A DNA stretch of 64,000 nt, from assembly GCA_019419545.1 (NCBI GenBank), contig DXZT01000030.1, forward strand, positions 69,606 to 133,605, given 5' to 3'. This DNA is from Collinsella sp. (GTDB lineage: Bacteria > Actinomycetota > Coriobacteriia > Coriobacteriales > Coriobacteriaceae). Numbering within the stretch: the stretch's first letter is position 1; the number at the start of each line of letters is the position of its first letter. The notes beneath the pieces are model-generated. The model was not told where the DNA came from and did no database searches. It saw only the letters and a program-made list of their open reading frames with translations. Below, piece after piece: positions 7,780 through 15,904 of this stretch. Position numbers and translations under genes: made by a program.

Positions 7780-8489
7780 AGAATGATGCCCGCGACCGTG
7801 TTATCGTCGCCCTCGACTGCGACCGTGAGCGCGCGCTCGAGCTCGCCCACGAGCTTTCGGGCCATGCCGCCTGGCTCAAGGTCGGCATGACGCTCTATTA
7901 CGCTGAGGGTCCCCAGATCGTCAAGACCTTTAAGGACCTTGGTTTTAAGGTCTTCCTCGACCTTAAGTTCCATGACATTCCGCATCAGGTGCGCGGCGCT
8001 GCCCGCTCGGCCTCGCTTGCCGGTGCCGACCTGCTTTCGGTCCACGGCCTGGGCTCGGGTGCTATGCTCGCTGCCTGCCGCGAGGGTGCCGAGGAGGCGC
8101 GTGAGGACCGCGCCAAGCTCGTCGCCATCACCGTGCTCACGAGCATGAATCAGGATGCCTTGAGCGAGATCGGCGTCGAGTCTCCCGTGGCCGAGGAGGC
8201 CGCCCGCTTGGCAAAGCTTGCTCAGGCCAACGGCATCGATGGCATCGTGTGCTCACCGATGGAGGCTCACGACATGCGTGAGCTGCTGGGTCCTGATGCC
8301 CTGATCGTGACTCCGGGTGTGCGTCCGGTGGGTGCCGCCCTTGGTGACCAGTCCCGCGTGGCGACGCCTTCCCAGGCTATCGAGCGTGGCGCAAGCCACA
8401 TTGTGGTGGGCCGTCCCATCACCGGTGCCGACGATCCGGTTGCCGCCTTTGACGCCATCGTCGCCGAGCTGGTCGAAAACGTCGCGTAA
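7773..8489 (+). CDS. pyrF: Orotidine 5'-phosphate decarboxylase
   Basis: Decarboxylates OMP to UMP. 238 residues of the usual TIM-barrel type, with the catalytic DLKFHDIPH (Asp63, Lys65, Asp68) and the late phosphate-binding VTPGVRPVG and VVGRPITGA segments. The start overlaps the end of pyrD, so translation is coupled. It is the last pyr gene here. pyrE, which usually follows, is absent from the window, so orotate phosphoribosyltransferase must be encoded elsewhere. Confidence 0.95.
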   Translation: MLENDARDRVIVALDCDRERALELAHELSGHAAWLKVGMTLYYAEGPQIVKTFKDLGFKVFLDLKFHDIPHQVRGAARSASLAGADLLSVHGLGSGAMLAACREGAEEAREDRAKLVAITVLTSMNQDALSEIGVESPVAEEAARLAKLAQANGIDGIVCSPMEAHDMRELLGPDALIVTPGVRPVGAALGDQSRVATPSQAIERGASHIVVGRPITGADDPVAAFDAIVAELVENVA

Positions 8490-8534
8490 AAGATTCCCCT
8501 AAGTCACCACTTTTGGGTCTCATTAGCACAAAAT

Positions 8535-8687
8535 AGCCCCTGTGCCTGCGTAAACTTTCCCATCCTTTGTGTGGAATCGCAGGTCAGGGGCTTAACTTTG
8601 GGCGCAGTATATTGCACTTTTTGCGGGTATCGTCTAACCTATGGAGCCGCGATTAGGCATTTTGTACGTTCTACGTGCTAAAATGCC
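8535..8687 (+). other. Two hairpins between pyrF and mihF
   Basis: The 239-nt gap holds two inverted repeats. AGCCCCTG and GCCTGCG (8535-8550) pair with CGCAGG and CAGGGGCT (8578-8592) around a loop of about 27 nt. It lacks a clear T-tract, so it may be a 3'-end stabiliser or repeat rather than a plain terminator. GGCATTTTGTACGT (8656-8669) pairs with ACGTGCTAAAATGCC (8673-8687), with a short offset, 40 nt before mihF. It could be an operator or a leader hairpin. No gene is visible. Confidence 0.5.
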
Positions 8688-8728
8688 AATTATTGAATCA
8701 GATATAACCCAACTATTTGGAGGTACGA

Positions 8729-9037
8729 ATGGCACTCCCTCAGCTTACCGACGAGCAGCGCAAGCAGGCTCTTGAGAAGGCTGCTGCCGCACGTCACGCC
8801 CGCGCTGAGCTTCGCGAGCAGATCAAGAAGGGCGAGAAGTCCCTCGAGTCCGTGCTCAACTCCGATGACCCCATCGCTTCTCGCATGAAGGTTTCCACCC
8901 TCATCGAGTCTCTCCCCGGTTATGGCAAGGCCAAGGCCGCCAAGATCATGGAGGAGCTCGGTATCTCCGCTACTCGTCGCGTCCAGGGCCTCGGCGTCCG
9001 TCAGCGCGAGCAGCTCCTCGAGCAGCTGACCAAATAA
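8729..9037 (+). CDS. mihF: Integration host factor, actinobacterial type (MihF)
   Basis: 102-residue basic DNA-binding protein of the actinobacterial IHF family, unrelated to HU/IHF of proteobacteria. The C-terminal helix-two-turn-helix region contains LIESLPGYGKAKAAKIMEELGI, then RRVQGLGVRQREQLLEQL, the family hallmark. ATG 8729 follows TTTGGAGGTACGA; the in-frame ATG at 8717 overlaps that ribosome-binding site. As in other actinobacteria it is directly followed by gmk and rpoZ. It is expected to shape the nucleoid and support recombination. Confidence 0.93.
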   Translation: MALPQLTDEQRKQALEKAAAARHARAELREQIKKGEKSLESVLNSDDPIASRMKVSTLIESLPGYGKAKAAKIMEELGISATRRVQGLGVRQREQLLEQLTK

Positions 9038-9607
9038 GTGAGCGCTCAGGATTCCAAGCTCTTTGTGATTTCTGGACCGTCAGGCGCAGGCAAGGGTACG
9101 CTCGTCACTCGTGTGCGCGAGCGCCGCTCGAACCTGGGTCTGACGGTTTCGGCTACCACGCGAGCACCACGCAAAGGTGAGGTCGACGGCGTCAACTACT
9201 TTTTTCTGACGCGCGAGGAGTTCGACCGCCGCGTGGCAAACGGTGAGTTTGTTGAGTGGGCTGAGGTCCACGGTAACTGCTACGGCACGTTGGCGAGCGA
9301 GGTCACATCCAAGCTCGCCTCGGGCGCGTCTCTGATTTTGGAGATCGATGTCCAGGGCGCCCTGCAGGTGAAGGAGCGTTTCCCCGAGGCCGTGCTGATC
9401 TTTATCAAGCCGCCTTCGCTTGAGGTGCTCCGCGAGCGTCTAGTCGGTCGCGGTACCGAGACGCCCGAGACGATTGAGCTGCGTATGGCAAACGCCGCCG
9501 ATGAGCTTGCCCTTGCCGACCGCTACGACGACGTCGTGGTGAATGACGATCTCGACCGCGCGACCGATGAGCTCGTTCGCGTTCTCGATATGCATGAAAG
9601 GATCTGA
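9038..9607 (+). CDS. gmk: Guanylate kinase
   Basis: Phosphorylates GMP to GDP with ATP. 189 residues, P-loop GPSGAGKGT at 13-21, GMP-binding TRAPRKGEVDGVNYFF and the lid region IFIKPPSLEVLRERL. The GTG start abuts the mihF stop (TAAGTG), and no separate ribosome-binding site is visible, so expression is probably coupled to mihF. Confidence 0.95.
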   Translation: MSAQDSKLFVISGPSGAGKGTLVTRVRERRSNLGLTVSATTRAPRKGEVDGVNYFFLTREEFDRRVANGEFVEWAEVHGNCYGTLASEVTSKLASGASLILEIDVQGALQVKERFPEAVLIFIKPPSLEVLRERLVGRGTETPETIELRMANAADELALADRYDDVVVNDDLDRATDELVRVLDMHERI

Positions 9608-9612
9608 GGTCC

Positions 9613-9894
9613 GTGTCCGTTGTAAAGCCTTGCATTGACGATCTTCTGGAGAAGACCGATCACAACCGCTTCCTGCTCGCTTCGCTTGCCTCCAAGCGCG
9701 CCTGCGACATCAATAGCATGCTGCGTGGCCAGCACAACCGCGTGCTTGCCGTCCAGGATGTCGATGACATCACCATCGGGCTTTCCGGTGCCGATACCAT
9801 CTCGATGGCTATGGACGAGATTGTCGACGGTGACATCTCTTACGACGAGGCCCGTTACGAGAAGGCGCTCGGCCACAAGGTTGCTGAAGCCTAA
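9613..9894 (+). CDS. rpoZ: RNA polymerase omega subunit
   Basis: 93 residues. The omega signature is IDDLLEKTDHNRFLLASLASKRACDIN, followed by a C-terminal acidic tail. It promotes assembly of the beta' subunit. GTG at 9613 lies 5 nt past gmk with TCTGAGGT upstream. The gmk-rpoZ order is conserved in actinobacteria and Firmicutes. Confidence 0.92.
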   Translation: MSVVKPCIDDLLEKTDHNRFLLASLASKRACDINSMLRGQHNRVLAVQDVDDITIGLSGADTISMAMDEIVDGDISYDEARYEKALGHKVAEA

Positions 9895-11139
9895 ATGGCG
9901 GCTCGCGTCTGCCTAGTCCACTATCACGAGGTTGGGCTGAAGGGCAAGAACCGCGCACATTTTGAGCATATCCTCATGGATAACATCAAGGCGGCCTTGG
10001 CCGCCTTTTCCGTGAATGCCGTGTCTCGAATTTCCGGTTATATCCTCGTGACCTTTAACGAACATCAGGCCGACGAGGCGGCGCGTGTCATTCGCACCGT
10101 TCCCGGCGTTGCCCGTGTGTCTTTGGCGTATCACACCAACCGCGACCCGCAGGAGTACTGCGCCGCCGCCGTGAAGGCGCTGCGCGAGTTTGGTTCCTTC
10201 GATTCGTTTAAGGTGCACGCCAAGCGCTCCAATACTGACTATGAGCTCACCTCGATCGATATCAATCGTCAGGTGGGCGAGGTACTGTGTGAGGCCTTCC
10301 CCGATAAAAAGGTCCAGATGCACGACCCCGATGCAATGGTGCACGTACTGGTGGTCCAGGGTAGCGTTTACGTGTACGCACGCTCCGAGCGCGGCGTGGG
10401 CGGTCTGCCGGTGGGTTCTGCCGGCAAGGTTGTGACGCTGCTGTCCTCGGGTATCGATTCTCCGGTGGCGACCTGGATGCTCGCGCGCCGCGGCGCGGTG
10501 TGCGTGCCGGTGCATTTCTCCGGTCGTCCGCAGACGCCCGATACGAGCGAGTATTTGGTGCAGGATATCATCCGTGCGCTTGAGCCGGGTGTCCAGATCG
10601 GCCGCCTGTACGTGGTGCCGTTTGGCGACTGCCAGCGTGAGATTTCGGTCACCTGTCCCAGCAACCTGCGCGTGATCATGTATCGCCGCATTATGTATTC
10701 GGTTGCTGAGCGCATTGCACACATCGAGGGTGCCAAGGCCATCGTTACGGGCGAATCGCTTGGACAGGTTGCCTCCCAGACGCTCGAGAACATCATGGCC
10801 GTCAACGAGGCCGTCAGGATCCCCGTGTTCCGTCCGTTGATCGGTTCGGACAAGCAGGAGATTATTGCGCGCGCTCAGGAAATCGGCACGTTCGATATTT
10901 CCACCGAGGCGGCGCCCGACTGCTGCACGCTGTTTATGCCGCGCCGTCCCGAGACGCACGCTAAACTCGATGCCGTGCATGAGGCCTGGGAACTGTTTGA
11001 TCACGAGGAGATGATTGAGCGTCTGCTCAAGCAGACCGAGTACATCGACTTCGAGAGCAACACGTACAAGGCCCCTAAGACCTTAAAACGCAAACATTCT
11101 GAGCTTGCTCCGCGTGAGATTTACCAAGATCACGAGTAA
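9895..11139 (+). CDS. thiI: tRNA 4-thiouridine synthase / thiamine-thiazole sulfur carrier ThiI
   Basis: 414 residues: ferredoxin-like N-terminal domain and THUMP domain (about 60-165), then an adenylating PP-loop domain with LLSSGIDSPVA near residues 181-191. It lacks the C-terminal rhodanese domain found in E. coli ThiI, as in most Gram-positive homologues, so a cysteine desulfurase elsewhere must deliver sulfur. It installs s4U in tRNA. ATG follows the rpoZ TAA directly. A terminator closes the mihF-gmk-rpoZ-thiI unit. Confidence 0.95.
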   Translation: MAARVCLVHYHEVGLKGKNRAHFEHILMDNIKAALAAFSVNAVSRISGYILVTFNEHQADEAARVIRTVPGVARVSLAYHTNRDPQEYCAAAVKALREFGSFDSFKVHAKRSNTDYELTSIDINRQVGEVLCEAFPDKKVQMHDPDAMVHVLVVQGSVYVYARSERGVGGLPVGSAGKVVTLLSSGIDSPVATWMLARRGAVCVPVHFSGRPQTPDTSEYLVQDIIRALEPGVQIGRLYVVPFGDCQREISVTCPSNLRVIMYRRIMYSVAERIAHIEGAKAIVTGESLGQVASQTLENIMAVNEAVRIPVFRPLIGSDKQEIIARAQEIGTFDISTEAAPDCCTLFMPRRPETHAKLDAVHEAWELFDHEEMIERLLKQTEYIDFESNTYKAPKTLKRKHSELAPREIYQDHE

Positions 11140-11149
11140 ATTTGTGCAT

Positions 11150-11182
11150 AGACTGACGATGCGCCTGCATCGTCGGTCTTTT
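11150..11182 (+). terminator. Terminator after thiI
   Basis: AGACTGACGATGC pairs with GCATCGTCGGTCT across a GCCT loop (one mismatch or wobble), and the descending arm continues into TTTTGC. It lies 10 nt after the thiI stop. The following 170 nt up to comEA show no gene. Confidence 0.85.
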
Positions 11183-11353
11183 GCTATCTGGGCATTTTGC
11201 GGCTAAGTGTTCATTTGCTGACGTGTGCCTGAATAAACGGGCACATTTGCGCAAGGTTTTGGTTAACTTTTGGTTTGACCGCGAAAACCGGCGTGGGCGT
11301 GCGGAGGCTGCGGCGTTCGTTTCCTGACACGATGGTGTTGGGAGGTGTTTGCT

Positions 11354-12067
11354 ATGGCGCAGCGCGAGCAACACGAACGAGTCAAAAAGATGGACCGCTG
11401 GGCGGGCAAACTGCTCGGTCATAAGGCAGTGGTGATGGCGATACTGGTCGTCATTGCGACGGCGAGTGGACTGGCAATGGCGAACCTTGGCGGCGGTGCC
11501 GGCGGTGTGTCGTTTGAGCGCACTGATGGTTCGGGCACGTTAGTGGAGCCGGGATCCGGCGATGCTTCGAGCGGAAAGACATCTGAAGGCTCTTCGCCTA
11601 AGGCGTCTGCCGCGGCAGAGGTCTATGTCGATGTTGATGGCGCCGTGGTGTCACCCGGTGTATATCGCCTCAAAGACGGGGCGCGGGTGGCTCAGGCGAT
11701 TGATGCCGCCGGCGGACTGGCGCCCGAAGCAGACGTTACGGGGCTTAATCGTGCATCCAAGGTCACTGATGGACAAAAAATTCACGTTCCAACGGTAGGG
11801 GAGCAGCAGGCGTCCATTGCGGAAGCCGGTGTTGATGGTGGGACTTCCGCATCGTCGGGCGTTAGTGGCGCAACAGGCCTAGTAAACATCAATACGGCAA
11901 GCGCAGAAGAGCTGCAGACGCTTTCGGGCATCGGCCCCTCCATGGCCCAGTCGATTATCGATGAGCGGACAAAGAACGGTGCTTTCGCCTCGGTTGACGA
12001 TCTGATGCGTGTGTCGGGAATCGGCGAGAAGAAGCTTGCCAAAATCAAAGATTGCATCTGCGTATGA
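11354..12067 (+). CDS. comEA: Competence protein ComEA, membrane-anchored DNA receptor
   Basis: 237 residues. Hydrophobic anchor at about 25-43 (AVVMAILVVIATASGLAMA), Ser/Gly-rich linker, SLBB domain at about 91-150 (VYVDVDGAVVSPGVYRL), then a helix-hairpin-helix DNA-binding domain starting NINTASAEELQTLSGIG and repeated as LMRVSGIGEKKL. It binds incoming double-stranded DNA at the cell surface. ATG 11354 follows GGGAGGTGTTTGCT, so the GTG at 11345 is not chosen. It overlaps comEC by 4 nt (ATGA). Confidence 0.94.
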   Translation: MAQREQHERVKKMDRWAGKLLGHKAVVMAILVVIATASGLAMANLGGGAGGVSFERTDGSGTLVEPGSGDASSGKTSEGSSPKASAAAEVYVDVDGAVVSPGVYRLKDGARVAQAIDAAGGLAPEADVTGLNRASKVTDGQKIHVPTVGEQQASIAEAGVDGGTSASSGVSGATGLVNINTASAEELQTLSGIGPSMAQSIIDERTKNGAFASVDDLMRVSGIGEKKLAKIKDCICV

Positions 12068-14367
12068 GCGCGACCGAGCGCGAGCACGTGATGCCTCCGC
12101 GACCCCTGATTCCGTGGACGATGGCCCTGTGTGCCGGCATGTGCGTGAGCTGCGCCTTGGTGCTCAGCATAGCCGCTGATGCGCTGCTGAGGGAGCGGGC
12201 GACGGCGGTCGGGCCGCTATGGGCCATTCCCGTTGCGGCAGCGGTTTTCGTTGTGCTGGCTCACTCTTGTGCGCGGCTTGCCCCTTTGAAGCGGTGGCTG
12301 TATGCCGCGTCCGTCGGTCTCGTGGCGGGAGCGGTCGTCTCGGCGTGGTGGGCTGTGGGTGCGCTAAGCGCCTCGAGGGCGCTCGACGGTCGAGCGGCAA
12401 GCGGCCTCGAGTTTGTCGTGCAGGGTGATCCATCCATAAACGACGACGTGTATTCCTATACCTGCGAGGCACGCGCGGACGGTAAGAACTTGGCAACGGT
12501 TCGCCTATCGTGTGATCGTGAGCTCAAGGTCGGGGCGCACGTGCGTGTTATCGGTCGCGTTTTACGTTTTGAGAACGATGCGTATGGTCGCTCACGCGTG
12601 CTTCGAGGCGAGCTCCGAAAAGTGAAGGTCATCCGGTTGGTGTCGGTCGACGAGGGCTCTCCGGGGCCGCTGCTTCGACTGCGAAATGAGCTGCTTGCGT
12701 CCATCTCGCCTGCGACCGACCCGGCGCGTGCGCTCATAGCTGGAGTCGTCTGCGGTCGTTCGGCCGAGCTGCGCGCCCAGCCGGCGAGCGACTGGTTTTC
12801 GGTGACGGGAACGGCGCATCTTATCGCCGTCTCGGGCAGCCATTTGGCTATCGTGGGGTTTGTAATCGAGGGTGTATTGCAAAAGACTCGGTGCTCACGT
12901 GGTCTTCAGCGGGCGATATTGGCGATAACGCTTGTGGGCTACGCTGCCTTTACGGGCGCGTCTCCCTCGGCTGTGCGCGCGTGCTGCATGGTGTTCGCGA
13001 CGCTTGTCGTAAACGGCGCGGGGCGTCGCCGGCACGGCCTTTCGGCGCTCTTCGCAACCATGTCCATCTTTGTGCTGCTGCGGCCGACGGTGCTGTTTGA
13101 GATGGGCTTTCAGCTTTCATGTGCCAGCGTCTTAGCCATTCTGTGCTTTTGCTCTTATGCGACCTACGCTTTGGGTGAGCTGGGCTTGCCATCGGGCGTT
13201 GCCGGCATGCTTTCCGTCACGCTGTGCTCGCAACTGGCGACACTTCCCATTACCGTTCCTGCCTTCGGTACATTCTCGCTCATTGCTCCGCTGGCAAATG
13301 CGGTCATCGGTCCGGTGGTGAGCGTTCTGCTCGCTGTGTCGATCGTGCTGGCTCCCTTTTCGCTCGTGGGACCGTTGCGGACTTGGGCGCTCGTTGTGCC
13401 CATGATTGCCGCCCGTTGCGCGCTGTTCTTCGAGCAGCTGTTTGCCGCCGTGCCGGGTGCATACGTGAGCGTGCCGCCCGATAGCATGTGGATTTACCTG
13501 GTGCCGTGTTTTCTGGCGGTTCTGCTGGTCTGGTGGCCGCGTCCCCGTGCACGTCCTATGGCGGTGGGGCTTGCATGCCTGATGCTCTTGGCTGCGATTC
13601 CGTACGTCTATTGGGATCGATTCGCTCCGCCTTCGGTGACGGTGCTCGATGTGGGCCAGGCCGATGCGATTCTTATCCGCCAAGGCGGCGCAGTTGCACT
13701 TGTCGACTGCGGGCTCGACGAGCGTGTGGTTGCGGCGTTGGTTCGCAATAACGTGCACCATATCGATGCCGTTTTTGTGACGCATTGGGATGAGGACCAC
13801 TGGGGTGGTTTGCCTGCCGTGCTCGAACAGTTTTCGGTCGGAACGATTGCCGTGGCGGCGGATGCGCTGGAGGATGCTCCTGCCGAGGTATTGAACCGAC
13901 CTGGCGTGGAGTATCGGCAGGTGCGTCGTGGGGATACGGTCGACATCGGCTCATTTTGCGCTCGCGTGATGTGGCCATTCGAGTCCGTGGATGGCGAGGG
14001 AAATGAGGACTCGCTTGTCCTGCTGCTCTCTTATGTTCAGGAAGGTAAGGGCCTGCGAATACTGCTCACCGGTGATGCTGAGCTCGACCAAGAGCGGGAA
14101 TTCGTGCAGGAGGTGGGGGACATCGATGTCCTTAAACTTGGGCATCACGGCTCCAAGGTTTCAGTCGATGGTGAGTTGCTGGACATTCTGACGCCCGAGC
14201 TTTCCCTCGCAAGCGCCGGTGAGGGAAATCGATACGGCCATCCGTCCGATGCCTGCATCGATGCCGTGAAGGAAGCGGGTGGTGTGTTCGCGTGTACCAT
14301 CGAACACGGCGACATTACCGTCACGCCGACTGCGAATGGTTTTGCGATGCGATGCCAGCGACCGTGA
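12064..14367 (+). CDS. comEC: ComEC/Rec2 DNA-uptake channel with C-terminal metallo-beta-lactamase domain
   Basis: 767 residues, full length. Two N-terminal membrane helices, an OB-like extracellular segment (about 100-215), the polytopic competence domain with LIAVSGSHLAIVGF, then a C-terminal metallo-beta-lactamase domain (about 515-767) with VTHWDEDHWGG, LLTGDAE and LKLGHHGSKVS. It carries single-stranded DNA across the membrane and the lactamase-like domain is thought to degrade the other strand. The metal ligands are intact. ATG 12064 overlaps the comEA stop. With comEA this suggests the organism kept at least part of the transformation machinery; no pilus genes are in the window. Confidence 0.94.
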   Translation: MSATEREHVMPPRPLIPWTMALCAGMCVSCALVLSIAADALLRERATAVGPLWAIPVAAAVFVVLAHSCARLAPLKRWLYAASVGLVAGAVVSAWWAVGALSASRALDGRAASGLEFVVQGDPSINDDVYSYTCEARADGKNLATVRLSCDRELKVGAHVRVIGRVLRFENDAYGRSRVLRGELRKVKVIRLVSVDEGSPGPLLRLRNELLASISPATDPARALIAGVVCGRSAELRAQPASDWFSVTGTAHLIAVSGSHLAIVGFVIEGVLQKTRCSRGLQRAILAITLVGYAAFTGASPSAVRACCMVFATLVVNGAGRRRHGLSALFATMSIFVLLRPTVLFEMGFQLSCASVLAILCFCSYATYALGELGLPSGVAGMLSVTLCSQLATLPITVPAFGTFSLIAPLANAVIGPVVSVLLAVSIVLAPFSLVGPLRTWALVVPMIAARCALFFEQLFAAVPGAYVSVPPDSMWIYLVPCFLAVLLVWWPRPRARPMAVGLACLMLLAAIPYVYWDRFAPPSVTVLDVGQADAILIRQGGAVALVDCGLDERVVAALVRNNVHHIDAVFVTHWDEDHWGGLPAVLEQFSVGTIAVAADALEDAPAEVLNRPGVEYRQVRRGDTVDIGSFCARVMWPFESVDGEGNEDSLVLLLSYVQEGKGLRILLTGDAELDQEREFVQEVGDIDVLKLGHHGSKVSVDGELLDILTPELSLASAGEGNRYGHPSDACIDAVKEAGGVFACTIEHGDITVTPTANGFAMRCQRP

Positions 14368-14375
14368 CGACGTCG

Positions 14376-14405
14376 TTGGCGTGCGGTGGGCCCCTGGGCT
14401 AGAAT
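14376..14405 (+). promoter_or_regulatory. Sigma-70-type promoter upstream of holA
   Basis: TTGGCG (14376-14381) and TAGAAT (14400-14405) are 18 nt apart, ending about 40 nt before the holA ATG. This would allow holA to be expressed independently of the competence genes. Confidence 0.5.
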
Positions 14406-14445
14406 GGCACGGAACGAATGCGAAGGCCTGCGGGAGGGGAGCGCA

Positions 14446-15408
14446 ATGTCCGAAACCGGTCTGCTGCCGGCATATCTGATCGTCGGTACCGACGGAGTCA
14501 AGCGCGATCACGCCGTCTCGCGTATGAAAGCGCGTCTGGAAAAGTCGGGCATGGTCGAGTTCAACCTCGACGAGCGCGACATGACCAAGGACCCCGATAT
14601 CGAGTCCATTATCGGATCGCTTAACACCTTTCCCATGGGCAGTGAGTTTCGTCTGGTAATCCTCGATGGCTGCTCAAAGCTCGCCAAGGCGGTCTCGGAG
14701 CCGCTCGTTGGGTATCTGGCGAGTCCCAGCCCCACAACGGTCTGCCTCATCATCGCCGACTCACTTGCCAAGAATGCGCGCCTGTATAAGGCAATCGCCA
14801 AGATCGACAAGAAGGCTATCGTCGATTGCTCGGGTACCAAGCGCTGGGAACTGCCGCGCCGTGTTCAGCAGATGGCGACGCAGCGCGGTAAGTCGATTTC
14901 GACGGCGGCCGCCGAGGAGCTCGTCTCGCGTTCGGGCGAAAACACGCGCATGCTCGATAACGACTTGGCTAAGCTTGCCCAGATGGTCGAGGCGCCCCAG
15001 ATTGAACTTGCCGATGTTGAGCGCTGGATTGTACGTACGGCCGAGGTCCAACCCTGGGACTTCCTCAACGCCGTCTCGGCTCGCGATATGCGGCGTTCGC
15101 TCGAGCTCTTTAAGCTCCTGCCCTCCAAGAGCTACGTGTGGACTTACACATTGCTGTGCGGTCGCATCCGTGAGCTGATCGTCGCCAAGGCGCTTGATGC
15201 GCGCGGACAGGGTCGCGAGCTGGCCGCAACGCTCAAGCTCCAGTCCTGGCAGGTCAAGAATCACCTGACCTGGGCGCGTCGCTTTTCGATGGCAGAGCTC
15301 ATCGCAGCGCTCGAGGGTGCGGTCGATGTGGAGCTCGCGCTCAAGGGTTCGGCCGATTCTCAGACGGCGCTTTTGCTCTGGATTACGAACATCTTGAGAA
15401 AATCGTGA
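14446..15408 (+). CDS. holA: DNA polymerase III delta subunit
   Basis: 320 residues. Opens the beta clamp within the clamp loader. The AAA+-like fold shows YLIVGTDGVKRDHAVSRM at the N terminus (no functional Walker A, as normal for delta) and a C-terminal collar domain ending SADSQTALLLWITNIL. ATG 14446 has GGGAGGGG just upstream, so the longer open frame from 14386 is rejected. Position after comEC and before rpsT is the common Firmicutes/Coriobacteria order. Confidence 0.93.
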   Translation: MSETGLLPAYLIVGTDGVKRDHAVSRMKARLEKSGMVEFNLDERDMTKDPDIESIIGSLNTFPMGSEFRLVILDGCSKLAKAVSEPLVGYLASPSPTTVCLIIADSLAKNARLYKAIAKIDKKAIVDCSGTKRWELPRRVQQMATQRGKSISTAAAEELVSRSGENTRMLDNDLAKLAQMVEAPQIELADVERWIVRTAEVQPWDFLNAVSARDMRRSLELFKLLPSKSYVWTYTLLCGRIRELIVAKALDARGQGRELAATLKLQSWQVKNHLTWARRFSMAELIAALEGAVDVELALKGSADSQTALLLWITNILRKS

Positions 15409-15457
15409 TGATACCTGCCTATTTGACAAATTCGTTCTATCCCTTTGAGAGGGAGCG

Positions 15458-15541
15458 TGCTATAGTAGGCGCTTGCATGACCTCACCGTGTCTCAGAGGT
15501 GTCATACATTTTTTGCAAGGAACTCGAAAGGAACTCCAGAA
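15458..15541 (+). promoter_or_regulatory. Extended -10 promoter and leader of rpsT
   Basis: TGCTATAGT at 15458-15466 is an extended -10, identical to that of rpmB. The leader then holds TGACCTC (15478-15484) able to pair with GAGGTGTCA (15496-15504, one bulge), followed by six Ts (15509-15514): an attenuator-like hairpin. Two AGGAACTC repeats precede the GTG start, the second serving as ribosome-binding site. Confidence 0.55.
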
Positions 15542-15808
15542 GTGGCAAACATCAAGTCTCAGAAGAAGCGTATCCGCACCAATGAGGCAGCTCGCATGCG
15601 TAACAAGGCTGTCAAGTCCGAGCTCAAGACGCTGACCAAGCACGTCCAGTCCGCCGTCGCCGAGGGCGACGCCGAGAAGGCCCAGGCTGCCCTCAAGACC
15701 GTCACCAAGCGTCTCGACATGGCTGCCGCCAAGCATGTTATCCACAAGAACCAGGCTTCCAACCGCAAGTCCGGTCTTGCCAAGCTCGTGAACAGCATCA
15801 ACGCCTAA
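15542..15808 (+). CDS. rpsT: 30S ribosomal protein S20
   Basis: 88 residues, very Lys/Ala-rich and helical (ANIKSQKKRIRTNEAARMRNK), typical of S20, which binds 16S rRNA early in assembly. The start must be GTG at 15542, since the family begins M-A-N-I-K; the open frame extending to 15473 runs through the leader. A non-AUG start is notable because E. coli rpsT uses UUG and S20 autoregulates translation there. Confidence 0.95.
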   Translation: MANIKSQKKRIRTNEAARMRNKAVKSELKTLTKHVQSAVAEGDAEKAQAALKTVTKRLDMAAAKHVIHKNQASNRKSGLAKLVNSINA

Positions 15809-15844
15809 GTTGTAAATTTCACACCACACAGATTACGCGCATAA

Positions 15845-15880
15845 ATGGAGCCTGTTTTATGGAACAGGCTCCATTTTTTG
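15845..15880 (+). terminator. Terminator after rpsT
   Basis: ATGGAGCCTGTT pairs perfectly with AACAGGCTCCAT around TTATGG, followed by TTTTTT. It lies about 37 nt after the rpsT stop and ends 25 nt before the lepA start. Confidence 0.92.
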
Positions 15881-15904
15881 TACCGCTCGGGTAAGATAGT
15901 CCGC

